Assembly (NCBI GenBank): GCA_012931725.1
Contig: CM022944.1
Coordinates: forward strand, 72,130,508 to 72,194,507
DNA from: Litsea cubeba
Lineage: Eukaryota > Streptophyta > Magnoliopsida > Laurales > Lauraceae
Direction: 5' to 3'
Length of the DNA: 64,000 bases
Part shown: positions 32,438 through 43,836 of the stretch, in pieces
Numbering within the stretch: the stretch's first letter is position 1
Layout: the number at the start of each line of letters is the position of its first letter
Made by a program: the position numbers and the translations under genes
Notes under the pieces: model-generated
The model's database searches: none
What the model was told of the DNA's origin: nothing
Seen by the model: only the letters and a program-made list of their open reading frames with translations

Positions 32438-34495
32438 TGTTGGGATTGGTGTATGCCCTAAAGCCCACTAGCTGCACTTTCATCTTTTTGTCACTGGATA
32501 TTTACTGGTTATTTAATGGAATGACTCTTTTCTCTATAAACATGTATATATGTATGGTTGTGTAAGGCCCATTGTTTCTAGTAAATGAATTAGGTGTGTA
32601 GTGGCTACATACAGATAGGTCTGATTCATGGACACTGGAAACAATAAATTTGTTCATAACTGAGAGATGGAGTTGGGCACTTCATCTTGGTGTAAGTTAT
32701 AGTGAGATACTCTCCTGTATTCAGGGTGACTTACCTAGGTCACGGGAGGTCTTTTCTAGATTTATCTCATTAGTGCATATGTCATGCATTGAACAGGACC
32801 ATTGTAGGTGTGATCTCTAAAATAGTATTATCACTGAGAGAGATCAAGTCACCTCATGCTACTGAGTGATCAGTGCTCTTAATCTTGAGCATTTGTGGAT
32901 GAACTGACGAAGTCGAGTTCTTGTGCTTTAATTCACTATGGGTGAGATCCTTCAGATGGGTCAACAGCTCTGTGTTTTGGGTGCTCGGGCTTGATCAGTT
33001 AGGACGTGCAGATGCAATAAAGAATCTATGCCATCTAGTGATGGAATGATCGTCCCCTTAGAATTATCCGATTAATCATCAAAATCTAAGATCTTAGTAT
33101 ATGGATATTCCATATGGATATTGAACTTGTGGGTCGCTCCCTGGACCAAGAGAATGATATCCGGATGATGATTAAGTTAAGGATATGAAGTTCTAAGGTT
33201 TAGATGCAATCGAGAAGGTTGATAGTACATCGGATAACCTGACTTGATTATGGATGTTACATAGAGGGGCATTTAGATCATTTTACTTAGTAGGTCGAAG
33301 ACAACTGTCATTTTATGACGAGCTTATTTTATAATTATTATTTGTCCCTGGAGTTCAACCATAACTCTATAGTGGAATGAGTTAAGGTCAAAATGATCTT
33401 AATGTTGCTATGGGTTTAGCATGGACATTTTTGGTCATTTTGGGAGCCAAGGTCAAATATGTCTTTTGGTCCCTTCTCTAGTCACTTTCCTAGATTGGCA
33501 TGGTTTCCTAATATGAGGTTGAACTATTTTGGAAAAGTTTTTGACTTGTGGGCCATGGTGTGGGCCAGCCATAAAGCGGGCCCCTTGTGTAAGGTTTACA
33601 TTTTTACATAGGAATCTTTACTTGGTAAATTGGTTTACCTTAGGATAAGAAATCCTACTATTATAGTATTCTAATTATTTTGTAAATAAATCATTAGAAT
33701 AAGTTGCACGCCCATATTGGTTGGTTGTTGATGTTAAAGAAAGCATTCTTTGTTTTCCTTTTGAACAAAAGAGAGCACTAAGTAGTAGGTGGGATTTTTT
33801 TTTCTCACACTAAGTAGTAGGTGGGATTTCTTTTTCAAATTCTTCCTCATGGTTGTACAAGTTTTGTTTAGAAAAAAAGAGCACTAAGAAAAAGATAGGT
33901 TTTCTTTTTCAAAATCTCCATCATGGGTGTATATGATATGTTTAAATGTATCCTTAAGTTTTCTATATAAGGAGGAAGACACCATGGAAGTCTAACACAT
34001 CTCATATGCTATGACAATCCTATGTGAGAAAATCCCACATGTCTAGCCTTCTTCTCTTCTTCATTGTTGAGAGTTTCAGGTCTGAGATTTTTCCATAGAT
34101 TGAAAGTTCTCAAAACTCATATAGAAATCTAGATTAAGATCCCACCATCTTAGCCAATCAGATTTGGAAGTGAAATAGAGAAGAAGATCAAAAACTATTT
34201 TACTGCAGAAAAATTCCAGCAAGGTGCTAGCTGATTGCAAGTCTAAGTTCAGCCCATTGGATCATTTATTTCAGAGATTTGAAGTCTACATATCATCAAG
34301 GTAATAGTCTTCTTGTATATCCTTTAATTATACACTTGTTGATCATGATTCGGTGGAGTTATAATGCGATTTATAAGGCTGATTTATGCTGCGTATATGC
34401 TGAAATCAGATTTGTTTTAAAAATCTGTCATGTTCTAAATCAGCCATGGGCATCTTCTGGTAGTGTTTTCCAGATCTGAATCGCGGTTTCTTTCA
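32438..34495 (+). repeat. 5' LTR of the copia element
   Basis: 2,058 bp, TG...CA ended. It is nearly identical to 40,158-42,216 and related to the solo LTR at 14,454-16,464. A TATA-like box lies at 33,964-33,970. It holds no supported ORF. Confidence 0.97.
33964..33970 (+). promoter_or_regulatory. TATA-like box in the copia 5' LTR
   Basis: CTATATAAGG lies in the last quarter of the LTR, about 530 bp before its end, a plausible start for element RNA. The 3' LTR keeps it at 41,685-41,691. Confidence 0.55.
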
Positions 34496-34496
34496 G

Positions 34497-34509
34497 TGGT
34501 ATCAGAGCC
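34497..34509 (+). other. Primer binding site, initiator tRNA-Met type
   Basis: TGGTATCAGAGCC begins one base after the 5' LTR. It matches the complement of the 3' end of plant initiator tRNA-Met, the usual primer for minus-strand DNA synthesis in plant copia elements. Confidence 0.95.
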
Positions 34510-36208
34510 ACTCCATGTGAAATCAAGATCCCATGTTGTGTTTAATTGATCCTAGATTGATTATGGGCATGGTGGTACCCTACTGAAGTTATATTCAGAT
34601 TTCTTTTATGATGCATGTTGTGTGCAAGTTTCATAAACAAATCTGAAATTTATGATGCATGTTGTGTGCAAGTTTCATTAACATTGCTGGAATTTATTTT
34701 CCAGTTTTGTTTAATGATGTACATAGTGTTTAGCATGCACTAACCTCTTTGTTTGCAGCCATATATTGCATCCTTGATGGTTCGCATGACTGTTATGTGG
34801 ATTTGGATATTTTTTCATTAGTTGGAAAGTGTACGATTGCGCATTTAGCAATCATAGGAAGTTGTAATTCTTTCCTTACTTTTATTCCAACTAGTCTTGA
34901 AGAAAGCTTCTAGCAAGATAGGTTGCTAGTAACCGAGTTCCTTAGTGGTGGAGGAGACAAGGATTCTTGGTGCAAGATGAGATCTATTTTTGATGTCCTA
35001 GTTTGATAAGGATTTGAAGTCCGAAGAGCAGGGAGCCATCCAGGATTGCATACTTTTATTTGCTTTTATATATGGAATGCATGGTTGAATGCTTTATATA
35101 ATTGCTATAATTGTCACCTAGAAACATGACCACTATTAGGTTCTAAAATTGACATCTTTCTATATTAGATGGTTTTTAGTTTGGCTAATTGTTTTTAAAC
35201 GGAACTTAGACCAACACCTTCTATTTTGTCTAAGGTTTAAAATTGGATAGGGTTTAGTTTATCTTGGTACCCTTGGTTTCCAAAAGATGCTAAACTAAAA
35301 TCTATTTAGATGCTACCTATGGGTTCCCATAACCCAAGTTAGGTTTTTTATTCTTTAAAGGGATTTTCTCAAATGTTTTAAAGCAAAGGTTATTTATTTT
35401 TAAGATGACTTAAGTCATTGAGTCATGAATTTAAATAACTAAGTTTGCTAGATTTAAAAGAGCTTTTGAGTAAACAATGTAAAGGTCAAAAGTTTTAAAC
35501 CCTTGTGATAAATAATCAAGTGGGAGAGGGGTTTTGGAAAGACCCCACGGCCTTCCATTTTCGGTTCATGTTATCTCATTAAGGTGTTGGTAGGAGCGGC
35601 CATCCCTTCGGTGGAGTTCTTTACTAAAGATCGCTTCGATGGGTTAATAGGTGAACTAATGTGAATATTCGTAATGAGGTGTTAGTAGGAGCGGCCATCC
35701 CTTCGGTGGAGTTCTTTACTAAAGATCACTTCTATAGAATGTCAATGAAGTGTTGGTGGGAGCGGCCATCCCTTCGGTGGAGCTCTTAACTAAAGTTCAC
35801 TTTAAGAATGGATTAAAGTCACTTCCCTTCGGAGGACTCAAGTCATAGACATTCTGGGAAATTTCATAAGAGATGGTAATACACTTGACATAAGACGGTA
35901 ATAACCTCTCCATAGGAGTTAGAGTTATTTGTCATATGAGGCCAAACCAATCAGTGATTGGACTGCCACTGGATATGTGTATCCAGATAGTGATAATCCA
36001 AATAAGCATACCTTAATTCAACGTGACTGTAGGCTCGGCCATCCCTTCGATGGAGGGTCTATGAGGAGGTTGAAACACTGATACATTATGATTGGGGTTA
36101 AATAATGTAAAAAGTTTTGTGCATGTTTTTCCTTTTATAACAAGCACCATATGCATATTACATATATACAACCTGTCTAATTATAAGCCGTTTCATATCC
36201 AGAAAGAG
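34510..36208 (+). other. Copia leader with repeated CGGCCATCCCTTCG blocks
   Basis: A long untranslated leader lies between primer site and gag. GAGCGGCCATCCCTTCGGTG occurs at 35,594, 35,689 and 35,760, each followed by GGAG and CTAAAG, with a diverged copy (CTCGGCCATCCCTTCGATGG) at 36,034. No gene is supported. Packaging or translation roles are possible for such leaders but are not shown by the sequence. Confidence 0.7.
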
Positions 36209-37636
36209 ATGACTAAGGATTCTTTTAGCCCGTTGATGAGTATTCTTCGTGAGAACAAACTAACTGGCCCTAATTACGTAGATTGGAAAAGAAATCTTGA
36301 CATAGTACTCACGGCTGAGGAGTACAAGTATGTCTTGTCCGAACCCTGTCCTGAGATTTATGCAGATTCTACTAATGACCAGCTAGAGGCTGAAAGGAAA
36401 TGGAAGAAGGCGAATAGCATGGCTAAATGCTACATGCTCGCATCCATGTCCAACGTGTTGCAAACACAGCACGAGCAAATGGACACAGCTTCTGACATCA
36501 TGATGTCCTTGTCTGAGATGTTCGCAGACAAAAGCAGACCAGCTAGGCAAGCTGCTATAAGGACAATCATGAATACTAGGATGGCTGAGGGAACACCTGT
36601 CAGAGAGCATATGCTCAAGATGATGGATTGTTTCAATGTGGCTGAGATTCTAGGGGCTGAGATTGATGCAGAGAGTCAAACTCACATGATTCTCGAAACT
36701 CTGCCGGACTCTTTCACTCAGTTCAAGCTCAATTTCAATATGAGCAAGATGGACATGACTCTATCTGAGTTAATGAAAGAACTCCAGGCGGCAGAGGCTA
36801 TCATGAAGCCCAAAGCCCAAGCTCACTTTTTCCAATCTTCCTCTAAACTGAGCCCGAAAGGGAAGAAGTTCAAGAAGAAGCAGGATAAGGGAAAGGGACA
36901 GAAAAAGGGCAATACTGGTAAAAAGAAGGACAAGGGTACAGGTGAGAAGCCCAAAGGGAAATGCTTCAAATGTGGCCTTAAAGGTCATTGGAAGAAAGAT
37001 TGTCCCAAGTTCCTAGCCTCAGTTAAGAAAGGTTTATCTCTTTCCTACTACATTGAAACTTGTCTTGTGGTTGATTCTACTGATTCGTGGATAGTAGACT
37101 CTAGAGCCACTAATCATATCTGCAATTCATTGCACGGGTTTCAGATAATGCAGAAGTTTGAGAAAGGAGAGTTTGCCTTTAGAGTTGGAACTGGAACCAA
37201 AGTTTGGGCAGTTGCAGTAGGAGTTGTCTCCTTACATTTTTCATGTGATAGGATATTAGTTTTAAATAATGTTTTCTATGTTCCGGACATGAGGAAGAAT
37301 TTAATTTCAGTTTCCAGACTCATTGAATTTAATTATTCAGTTTCCTTCCATTCTGGTGTTGATATCAGTAGAGATGGAAGTGTTATATGTTCCTGTAGAA
37401 TGCATGATAACTTATTTTATATATATCCTATGGCTCCCACACTGCATAATGTACAACTAGAAAGCTCAACTTCCCTTAAAAGGAAGGTATCTTCAACCAA
37501 TGACACTTATCTTTGGCACTTACGTTTGGGTCACATTAACCTAAACCGGATTCAGAGGTTGGTAGAAGATGAGCCTTTGAGCTCATTAGATTTCGAACCT
37601 TTCCTCAGTGCGAATCTTGTCTCAAGGGAAAGATGA
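36209..37636 (+). pseudogene. Copia gag, protease and integrase zinc domain
   Basis: The start is taken at ATG 36,209 (MTKDSFSPLMSILRENKLTG), since the open frame from 36,092 adds residues without family character. Gag includes LTGPNYVDWKRNLDIVL near its start, a Lys-rich tract, and a CCHC zinc knuckle (CFKCGLKGHWKKDC) coded at 36,962-37,003, which binds element RNA. The protease motif reads WIVDSRATNHIC at about 37,088-37,123, where Gly of the DSG active-site triad is Arg (codon 37,103-37,105). The integrase zinc domain begins WHLRLGHINLNRI. A one-base loss near 37,600 shifts the frame and ends the ORF at 37,636, before the CxxC of the zinc domain. Confidence 0.93.
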
Positions 37637-40143
37637 CCAAAAGGTCATTCTCTGGAAAGGGACTAAGGTCAAAAGAGTTGTTAGAATTGGTTCACACTGA
37701 TGTGTGTGGTCCTATGAACAAACCGGCTCGAGGAGGTTATGAGTATTTCATCACCTTCACTGATGATTACTCTAGGTATGGATATGTGTACTTAATGCGA
37801 CGCAAGTCTGAGGCGTTTGATAAATTCAAGCAATTCAAGGCTGAGGTGGAGTTACAACTAGGGAAACATATCAAAGCCCTTTAATCCGATCGAGGTGGCG
37901 AGTACCTCCTGGGTGAGTTCAAAGAGTACCTCACACAACATGGGATTGTGTCTCAGTTGTCTACACCGGGTACACCCCAGCAAAATGGTGTAGCGGAGAG
38001 AAGAAACCGTACCCTTCTTGATATGGTAAGGTCCATGATGAGTCATGTAACCCTATCTATATCTTGTTGGGGATATGCCCTAGAAGCAGCAGCATACATT
38101 TTAAATATGGTACCTTCTAAATCAGTGCCTAGGACACCACAAGAAATGTGGACAGGTCGAAAACCCAGTTTAAGACATATTCACATTTGGGGTTGTCCAG
38201 CCTATGTACTGAATGATAAAGCTACCAAGCTGGAACCCAGATCGGAAATGTGCTACTTCATTGGGTATCCTAAGGGAACGAGAGGTGGAATCTTTTATCA
38301 TCCAAAGGAGCAAAAAGTGCTTATCAGCGCTCATGCTAGGTACTTGGAGGATGATTGTATGATGTACCAAGAACTTAGTTGTAAAGAAACCCTTGAGGAG
38401 ATTCTTCCGGGATCTCCTATAACATCTGTACCAGGTTGTGAGGCGGTAGATGAACAGGATATTCCTTTTAACACTCCGGAGCCTCGTCGTAGTGGGAGAA
38501 TTTCTAGACAGCCAGAAAGATATCTAGGAATGTCTTTTAAGACAGACTCCGAAGATCTGGTTGAGAATCCTGCTAGTTACGATGAAGCAGTAACGGATAT
38601 AGATACTGACATGTGGCAGCAAGCGATGAAATCTGAATTGGATTCTTTGTATTCTAATCAAGTCTGGGAACTTGTGAATGCACCTGAAGGGATTAAACCC
38701 ATAGGGTGCAAATGGATCTACAAGAGGAAGAGAAGAGTGGATGGGAAGGTGGAAACCTTCAAAGCAAGACTGGTGGCGAAAGGATATACTCAGAAAGAGG
38801 GTATCGATTATGAGGAAACCTTTTCACCAGTTGCTATGCTTAAGTCCATAAGGATTCTCTTGGCCATCGCATGTCATTATGACTACGAGATATGGCAGAT
38901 GGATGTCAAGACAACTTTTCTTAATGGAAGTCTTGACGAATGCATCTATATGATGCAACCAGAGGGTTTTATTGCTAGTGGCCAAGATAACATGGTTTGT
39001 AAACTTAAGAAGTCCATTTATGGACTTAAGCAAGCATCTAGAGCGTGGAACATCAAGTTTAATCAGGCAGTCAAGTCTTTTGGCTTTGATCAAAACATTG
39101 ATGAACCATGTGTGTATAAGAAAGGGAGTGGAAAAGCAGTTGCATTTTTGGTTCTGTATGTAGATGACATATTGCTCATTGGAAATGATGTAGGTTTATT
39201 GTCATCCACAAAGGTTTGGTTATCCTCTCAATTTCAGATGAAGGATTTGGGTGAGGCCAGCTATATCTTAGAGATCAAGCTTTTGCGAGATCGCAAGAAT
39301 AAGATGTTAGCCTTGACCCAATCTTCGTATGTTGAGAAGATATTGGTCAAGTTTAATATGCATGACTCCAAGAAGGGCTTGCTACCTTCTAGACATGGAG
39401 TACCACTATCTCGAGATCAATGTCCAAAGACACCTGAAGAGATAGAGAACATGAGGAGAGTTCCATATGCGTCTGCTGTTGGAAGCCTCATGTATGCAAT
39501 GTTATGTACTAGACCCGATATTTGCTTTGCCGTTGGCATGGTTAGCAGATATCAGTCAAATCCTGGACCTATGCATTGGACAGCTGTTAAGCATATATTC
39601 AAGTATCTACGGAGAACGAAAGATTATATGCTAACCTATCGAGCAGATGATCTAACGCCTTTGGCGTATGCAGATTCTGATTTCCAATCTGATAGAGATG
39701 CCAGAAAGTCTACTTCAGGATACGTCTTTACTCTGTCAGGAGGGGCTATATCATGGAGGAGTGTCAAGCAATCCTGTACTGCTGACTCTACCATGGAAGC
39801 AGAGTATGTGGCAGCATCGGAAGCTGCAAAGGAAACAGTATGGCTCAGAAAATTATTATTGGAATTGGGAGTTGTTTCTGCAGTGCAAAAACCGATTGTC
39901 ATGTACTGCGATAACACTGGTGCTGTAGCACAGTGCAAAGAACCCAGGAATCACAAGAAAGGCAAGCACATTCAGAGAAAGTACCACTTGATCCGGGAAT
40001 TCATTCAGAATGGAGAAATAGTGGTTGAGCAGATTGCCTCAGCAAATAACTTAGCTGACCCATTCACTAAGACTCTTACTGAGAAAGTCTTTACTTCTCA
40101 TGTTGAGTCTATGGGAGTTAGGTTAGGAAATAGTGATCTTTAG
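37633..40143 (+). pseudogene. Copia integrase core, reverse transcriptase and RNase H
   Basis: After the frameshift the frame is open except for one nonsense codon (TAA, 37,882-37,884) just before SDRGGEY, which holds the second catalytic Asp. The first Asp is in VHTDVCGP and the Glu in QQNGVAERRNRTL. RT begins around WKWIYKRK-type sequence (GCKWIYKRK) and has the active site YVDDILLIGND at 39,157. RNase H has YADSDFQSD, TMEAEYVAASEA and YCDNTGAV. All these residues are kept. The ORF ends at 40,143, 14 bp before the 3' LTR. Only three lesions in the whole coding region separate it from an intact element. Confidence 0.93.
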
Positions 40144-40144
40144 T

Positions 40145-40157
40145 GCAAGTGGGAGTT
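40145..40157 (+). other. Polypurine tract of the copia element
   Basis: GCAAGTGGGAGTT lies directly before the 3' LTR. Purine-rich AAGTGGGAG is the usual plus-strand primer in plant copia elements. Confidence 0.8.
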
Positions 40158-42216
40158 TGTTGGGATTGGTGTATGCCCTAAAGCCCACTAGTTGCACTTT
40201 CATCTTTTTGTCACTGGATATTTACTGGTTATTTAATGGAATGACTCTTTTCTCTATAAACATGTATATATGTATGGTTGTGTAAGGCCCATTCTTTCTA
40301 GTAAATGAATTAGGTGTGTAGTGGCTACATACAGATAGGTCTGATTCATGGACACTGGAAACAATAAATTTGTTCATAACTGAGAGATGGAGTTGGGCAC
40401 TTCATCTTGGTGTAAGTTATAGTGAGATACTCTCCTGTATTCAGGGTGACTTACCTAGGTCACGGGAGGTCTTTTCCGGATTTATCTCATTAGTGCATAT
40501 GTCATGCATTGAACAGGACCATTGTAGGTGTGATCTCTAAAATAGTACTATCACTGAGAGAGATCAAGTCACCTCATGCTACTGAGTGATCAATGCTCTT
40601 AATCTTGAGCATTTGTGGATGAACTGACGAAGTCGAGTTCTTGTGCTTTAATTCACTATGGGTGAGATCCTTCAGATGGGTCAACAGCTCTGTGTTTTGG
40701 GTGCTCGGGCTTGATCAGTTAGGACGTGCAGATGCAATAAAGAATCTATGCCATCTAGTGATGGAATGATCGTCCCCTTAGAATTATCCGATTAATCATC
40801 AAAATCTAAGATCTTAGTATATGGATGTTCCATATGGATATTGAACTTGTGGGTCGCTCCCTGGACCAAGAGAATGATATCCGGATGATGATTAAGTTAA
40901 GGATATGAAGTTCTAAGGTTTAGATGCAATCGAGAAGGTTGATAGTACGTCGGATAACCTAACTTGATTATGGATGTTACATAGAGGGGCATTTAGATCA
41001 TTTTACTTAGTAGGTCGAAGACAACTGTCATTTTATGACGAGCTTATTTTTATAATTATTATTTGTCCCTGGAGTTCAACCATAACTCTATAGTGGAATG
41101 AGTTAAGGTCAAAATGATCTTAATGTTGCTATGGGTTTAGCATGGACATTTTTGGTCATTTTGGGAGCCAAGGTCAAATATGTCTTTTGGTCCCTTCTCT
41201 AGTCACTTTCCTAGATTGGCATGGTTTCCTAATATGAGGTTGAACTATTTTGGAAAAGTTTTTGACTTGTGGGCCATTGTGTGGGCCAGCCATAAAGCGG
41301 GCCCCTTGTGTAAGGTTTACATTTTTACATAGGAATCTTTACTTGGTAAATTGGTTTACCTTAGGATAAGAAATCCTACTATTATAGTATTCTAATTATT
41401 TTGTAAATAAATCATTAGAATAAGTTGCACGCCCATATTGGTTGGTTGTTGATGTTAAAGAAAGCATTCTTTGTTTTCCTTTTGAACAAAAGAGAGCACT
41501 AAGTAGTAGGTGGGATTTTTTTTTCTCACACTAAGTAGTAGGTGGGATTTCTTTTTCAAATTCTTCCTCATGGTTGTACAAGTTTTGTTTAGAAAAAAAG
41601 AGCACTAAGAAAAAGATAGGTTTTCTTTTTCAAAATCTCCATCATGGGTGTATATGATATGTTTAAATGTATCCTTAAGTTTTCTATATAAGGAGGAAGA
41701 CACCATGGAAGTCTAACACATCTCATATGCTATGACAATCCTATGTGAGAAAATCCCACATGTCTAGCCTTCTTCTTTTCTTCATTGTTGAGAGTTTCAG
41801 GTCTGAGATTTTTCCATAGATTGAAAGTTCTCAAAACTCATATAGAAATCTAGATTAAGATCCCACCATCTTAGCCAATCAGATTTGGAAGTGAAATAGA
41901 GAAGAAGATCAAAAACTATTTTACTGCAGAAAAATTCCAGCAAGGTGCTAGCTGATTGCAAGTCTAAGTTCAGCCCATTGGATCATTTATTTCAGAGATT
42001 TGAAGTCTACATATCATCAAGGTAATAATCTTCTTGTATATCCTTTAATTATACACTTGTTGATCATGATTCGGTGGAGTTATAATGCGATTTATAAGGC
42101 TGATTTATGCTGCGTATATGCTGAAATCAGATTTGTTTTAAAAATCTGTCATGTTCTAAATCAGCCATGGGCATCTTCTGGTAGTGTTTTCCAGATCTGA
42201 ATCGCGGTTTCTTTCA
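40158..42216 (+). repeat. 3' LTR of the copia element
   Basis: 2,059 bp, ending GGTTTCTTTCA, then the GGTGG target duplicate. Differences from the 5' LTR seen by eye include TCTAGA against TCCGGA near 40,477 and one extra T near 41,046. Confidence 0.97.
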
Positions 42217-42221
42217 GGTGG

Positions 42222-43307
42222 AGGAGGGAGTTGTGGTGAGATGGATGTCTCGGATGGATTCTGGGTGGAAGTAGAAAATAGAGATGAGGGAGTTAGAGAT
42301 CCAGTGGGACACTTGGGAGAGAGTTTGAGATTGAGAGGGAGAGAGAGATATCAGGGGGAGGGGAGAGTTCAGATCTCGTGGACTCTCCTCTCCCATGCAG
42401 GTGATGGGCCACGGATGGGCATGGGCTCGGATCTGGTAAAGAGTTTGGGTTGGGTCAGGTTGACCCGGGTTGGATTGGTCATGGGTTTAGGTTGGGTTGT
42501 GGAAGGCTTGGGTTTCAACTAGAGCTTAGATGGGTCGAAGTCGGATTTGGGTGTGGGGTCCAAGTCTGGACATGAGTTCAGGGCCAAATCAAAGTCTGGA
42601 TCAAAGGTTTGGGGCCCAACAGGTGAGCTGCAATGGGGTTTGGTCCGGGCCATATTACCGGGACCCATGCTCCATAGATTTTGATCCGCTCGCCGGATTT
42701 CGACGTTCTATGCATTGGCGGAAAGCCCTTTGCAAGTAGGTCATGATGAACTAATTTTCAAGGCGATCGGAGGCCTAAAAATAGTAGGTGATTTTTCAAG
42801 GGGCGCCCCATGGGTGTGGGACCTGCTTTTATGGTTTTTGATCTACCCGTCGGATCTCGAAGTTCTATATATGACGGAAAGCCCTCGAAGTGAAGAATCC
42901 AAGGGTCCAACTGTCCTAATGATTAGGGGCTGGGAAAAAAGGGGACCTCTTGGATCAATGGATGTGGCTTCCTAACTTAGGGTAATCGGGTGGTATTTAG
43001 GCAAGCTAGGTGTAATCTTCGTAATGATTGACCTAAGCATGTCTTAAGTGATCTGGAATATGTAGAGTTAGTGTAGTGGTCCGCTCCTTGTGTGAAAGGT
43101 AAGTTGGACTCGAGATCTCAATGTGATTTGAATTTTTTCTCACAAATTTTTAGAAGTCATTGAACTTAAAACTATCAACAAGCATCTTCATCATCATTAA
43201 TTAATCTGAATTATGCCATTGATCATTCAATTATAGGTGAAATGAGGGCACCGCTATATATGACGGGTATTTAAGGCTATCATAGGGGGCCAAATGAGGT
43301 GTCTACA
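42222..43307 (-). other. Second half of an interrupted LTR-like sequence
   Basis: It was contiguous with 31,582-32,432 before the copia insertion. The right edge reads ATGAGGTGTCTACA, so the minus strand starts TGTAGACACCTCAT, a terminus of the TG type common for plant LTRs. Beyond it a FAR1-like coding sequence is cut abruptly, as expected at an insertion edge. Short ORFs here have no recognisable content. A block resembling GATCYRCYCGYCGGATYTCG occurs twice (42,683 and 42,840). The other end of this LTR and its element are not visible, so family and length are unknown. Confidence 0.5.
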
Positions 43308-43836
43308 GTACTCTTCATCGTAGTGGTGTTGTGCACATCCCTTTCTTGCAATATTCGAAGGATGTTCCTCGGCTTCACCAAACTCTTAGTTATATCAATC
43401 AAAACGTTGATTTCCTCCGCAGAAAGCCTCCCAGCAAATGAGTACCCCTCGAGATGTTGTGCGTTTGAATGATTGTGCACCCCGCAAACCACTGTTAACA
43501 TCCAATCATCGTCAGTTGCCAACTTTCGGTCCTTCATAGCAAAAGGACAACTACACTTCTTCGTTCCCATTGCCTTATTAGGATTCTTCTTTTCGAAGAC
43601 TTTCGGTGGACCCCTGTAATTACCACTTCTCTCACAAGAAAAAATGATTCTCGGCTTCCTACCATCTCCACCGGCATCTAAAGTCTTTATTACAATTATC
43701 AAGCCATGTTTCTTTCCAACATCCCTTGTCCATTGGATCGGGCCCTCCCGGCTTCTGAATATCATGTTAGTGGTGAAGATATTTGAAAAATCCAAAAGGC
43801 ACTCACTGGCACCGGTTGATTCAATCTCCTATAAAT
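43308..43836 (-). pseudogene. FAR1/MULE-like DNA-binding domain fragment
   Basis: The minus frame 43,280-43,795 reads FRSREGPIQWTRDVGKKHGL, then IIFSCERSG, KKCSCPFAMK, WMLTVVCGVHNHSN and GRLSAEEINVLIDITKSLV. The Cys, Cys and His-x-His pattern is the FAR1-type (WRKY-GCM1-like) zinc finger found in FAR1-related proteins and Mutator-like transposases. In both, it precedes a transposase domain that is absent here. The frame extends upstream to about 43,836, where TTATAG|GAG could be a splice acceptor. Homology stops after VHNTTTMKS at 43,308, exactly where the TGTAGACACC terminus starts; the last nine readable residues belong to that LTR. Host gene and transposon origin cannot be separated. Confidence 0.75.

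Larger units (their letters stand above)
32438..42216 (+). mobile_element. Complete Ty1/copia LTR retrotransposon, recent insertion
   Basis: Two LTRs (32,438-34,495 and 40,158-42,216) begin TGTTGGGATTGG and end GGTTTCTTTCA. The direct repeat GGTGG flanks the element at 32,433-32,437 and 42,217-42,221. Inside are a primer site, a 1.7 kb leader, gag-protease, integrase, RT and RNase H in the copia order (integrase before RT), then a purine-rich tract. By eye the LTRs differ by about 12 substitutions and one single-base indel in 2.06 kb, so the insertion is young. The coding region has a frameshift, a stop and a protease active-site change, so it cannot act alone. The copia lineage was not resolved. 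Confidence 0.97.
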
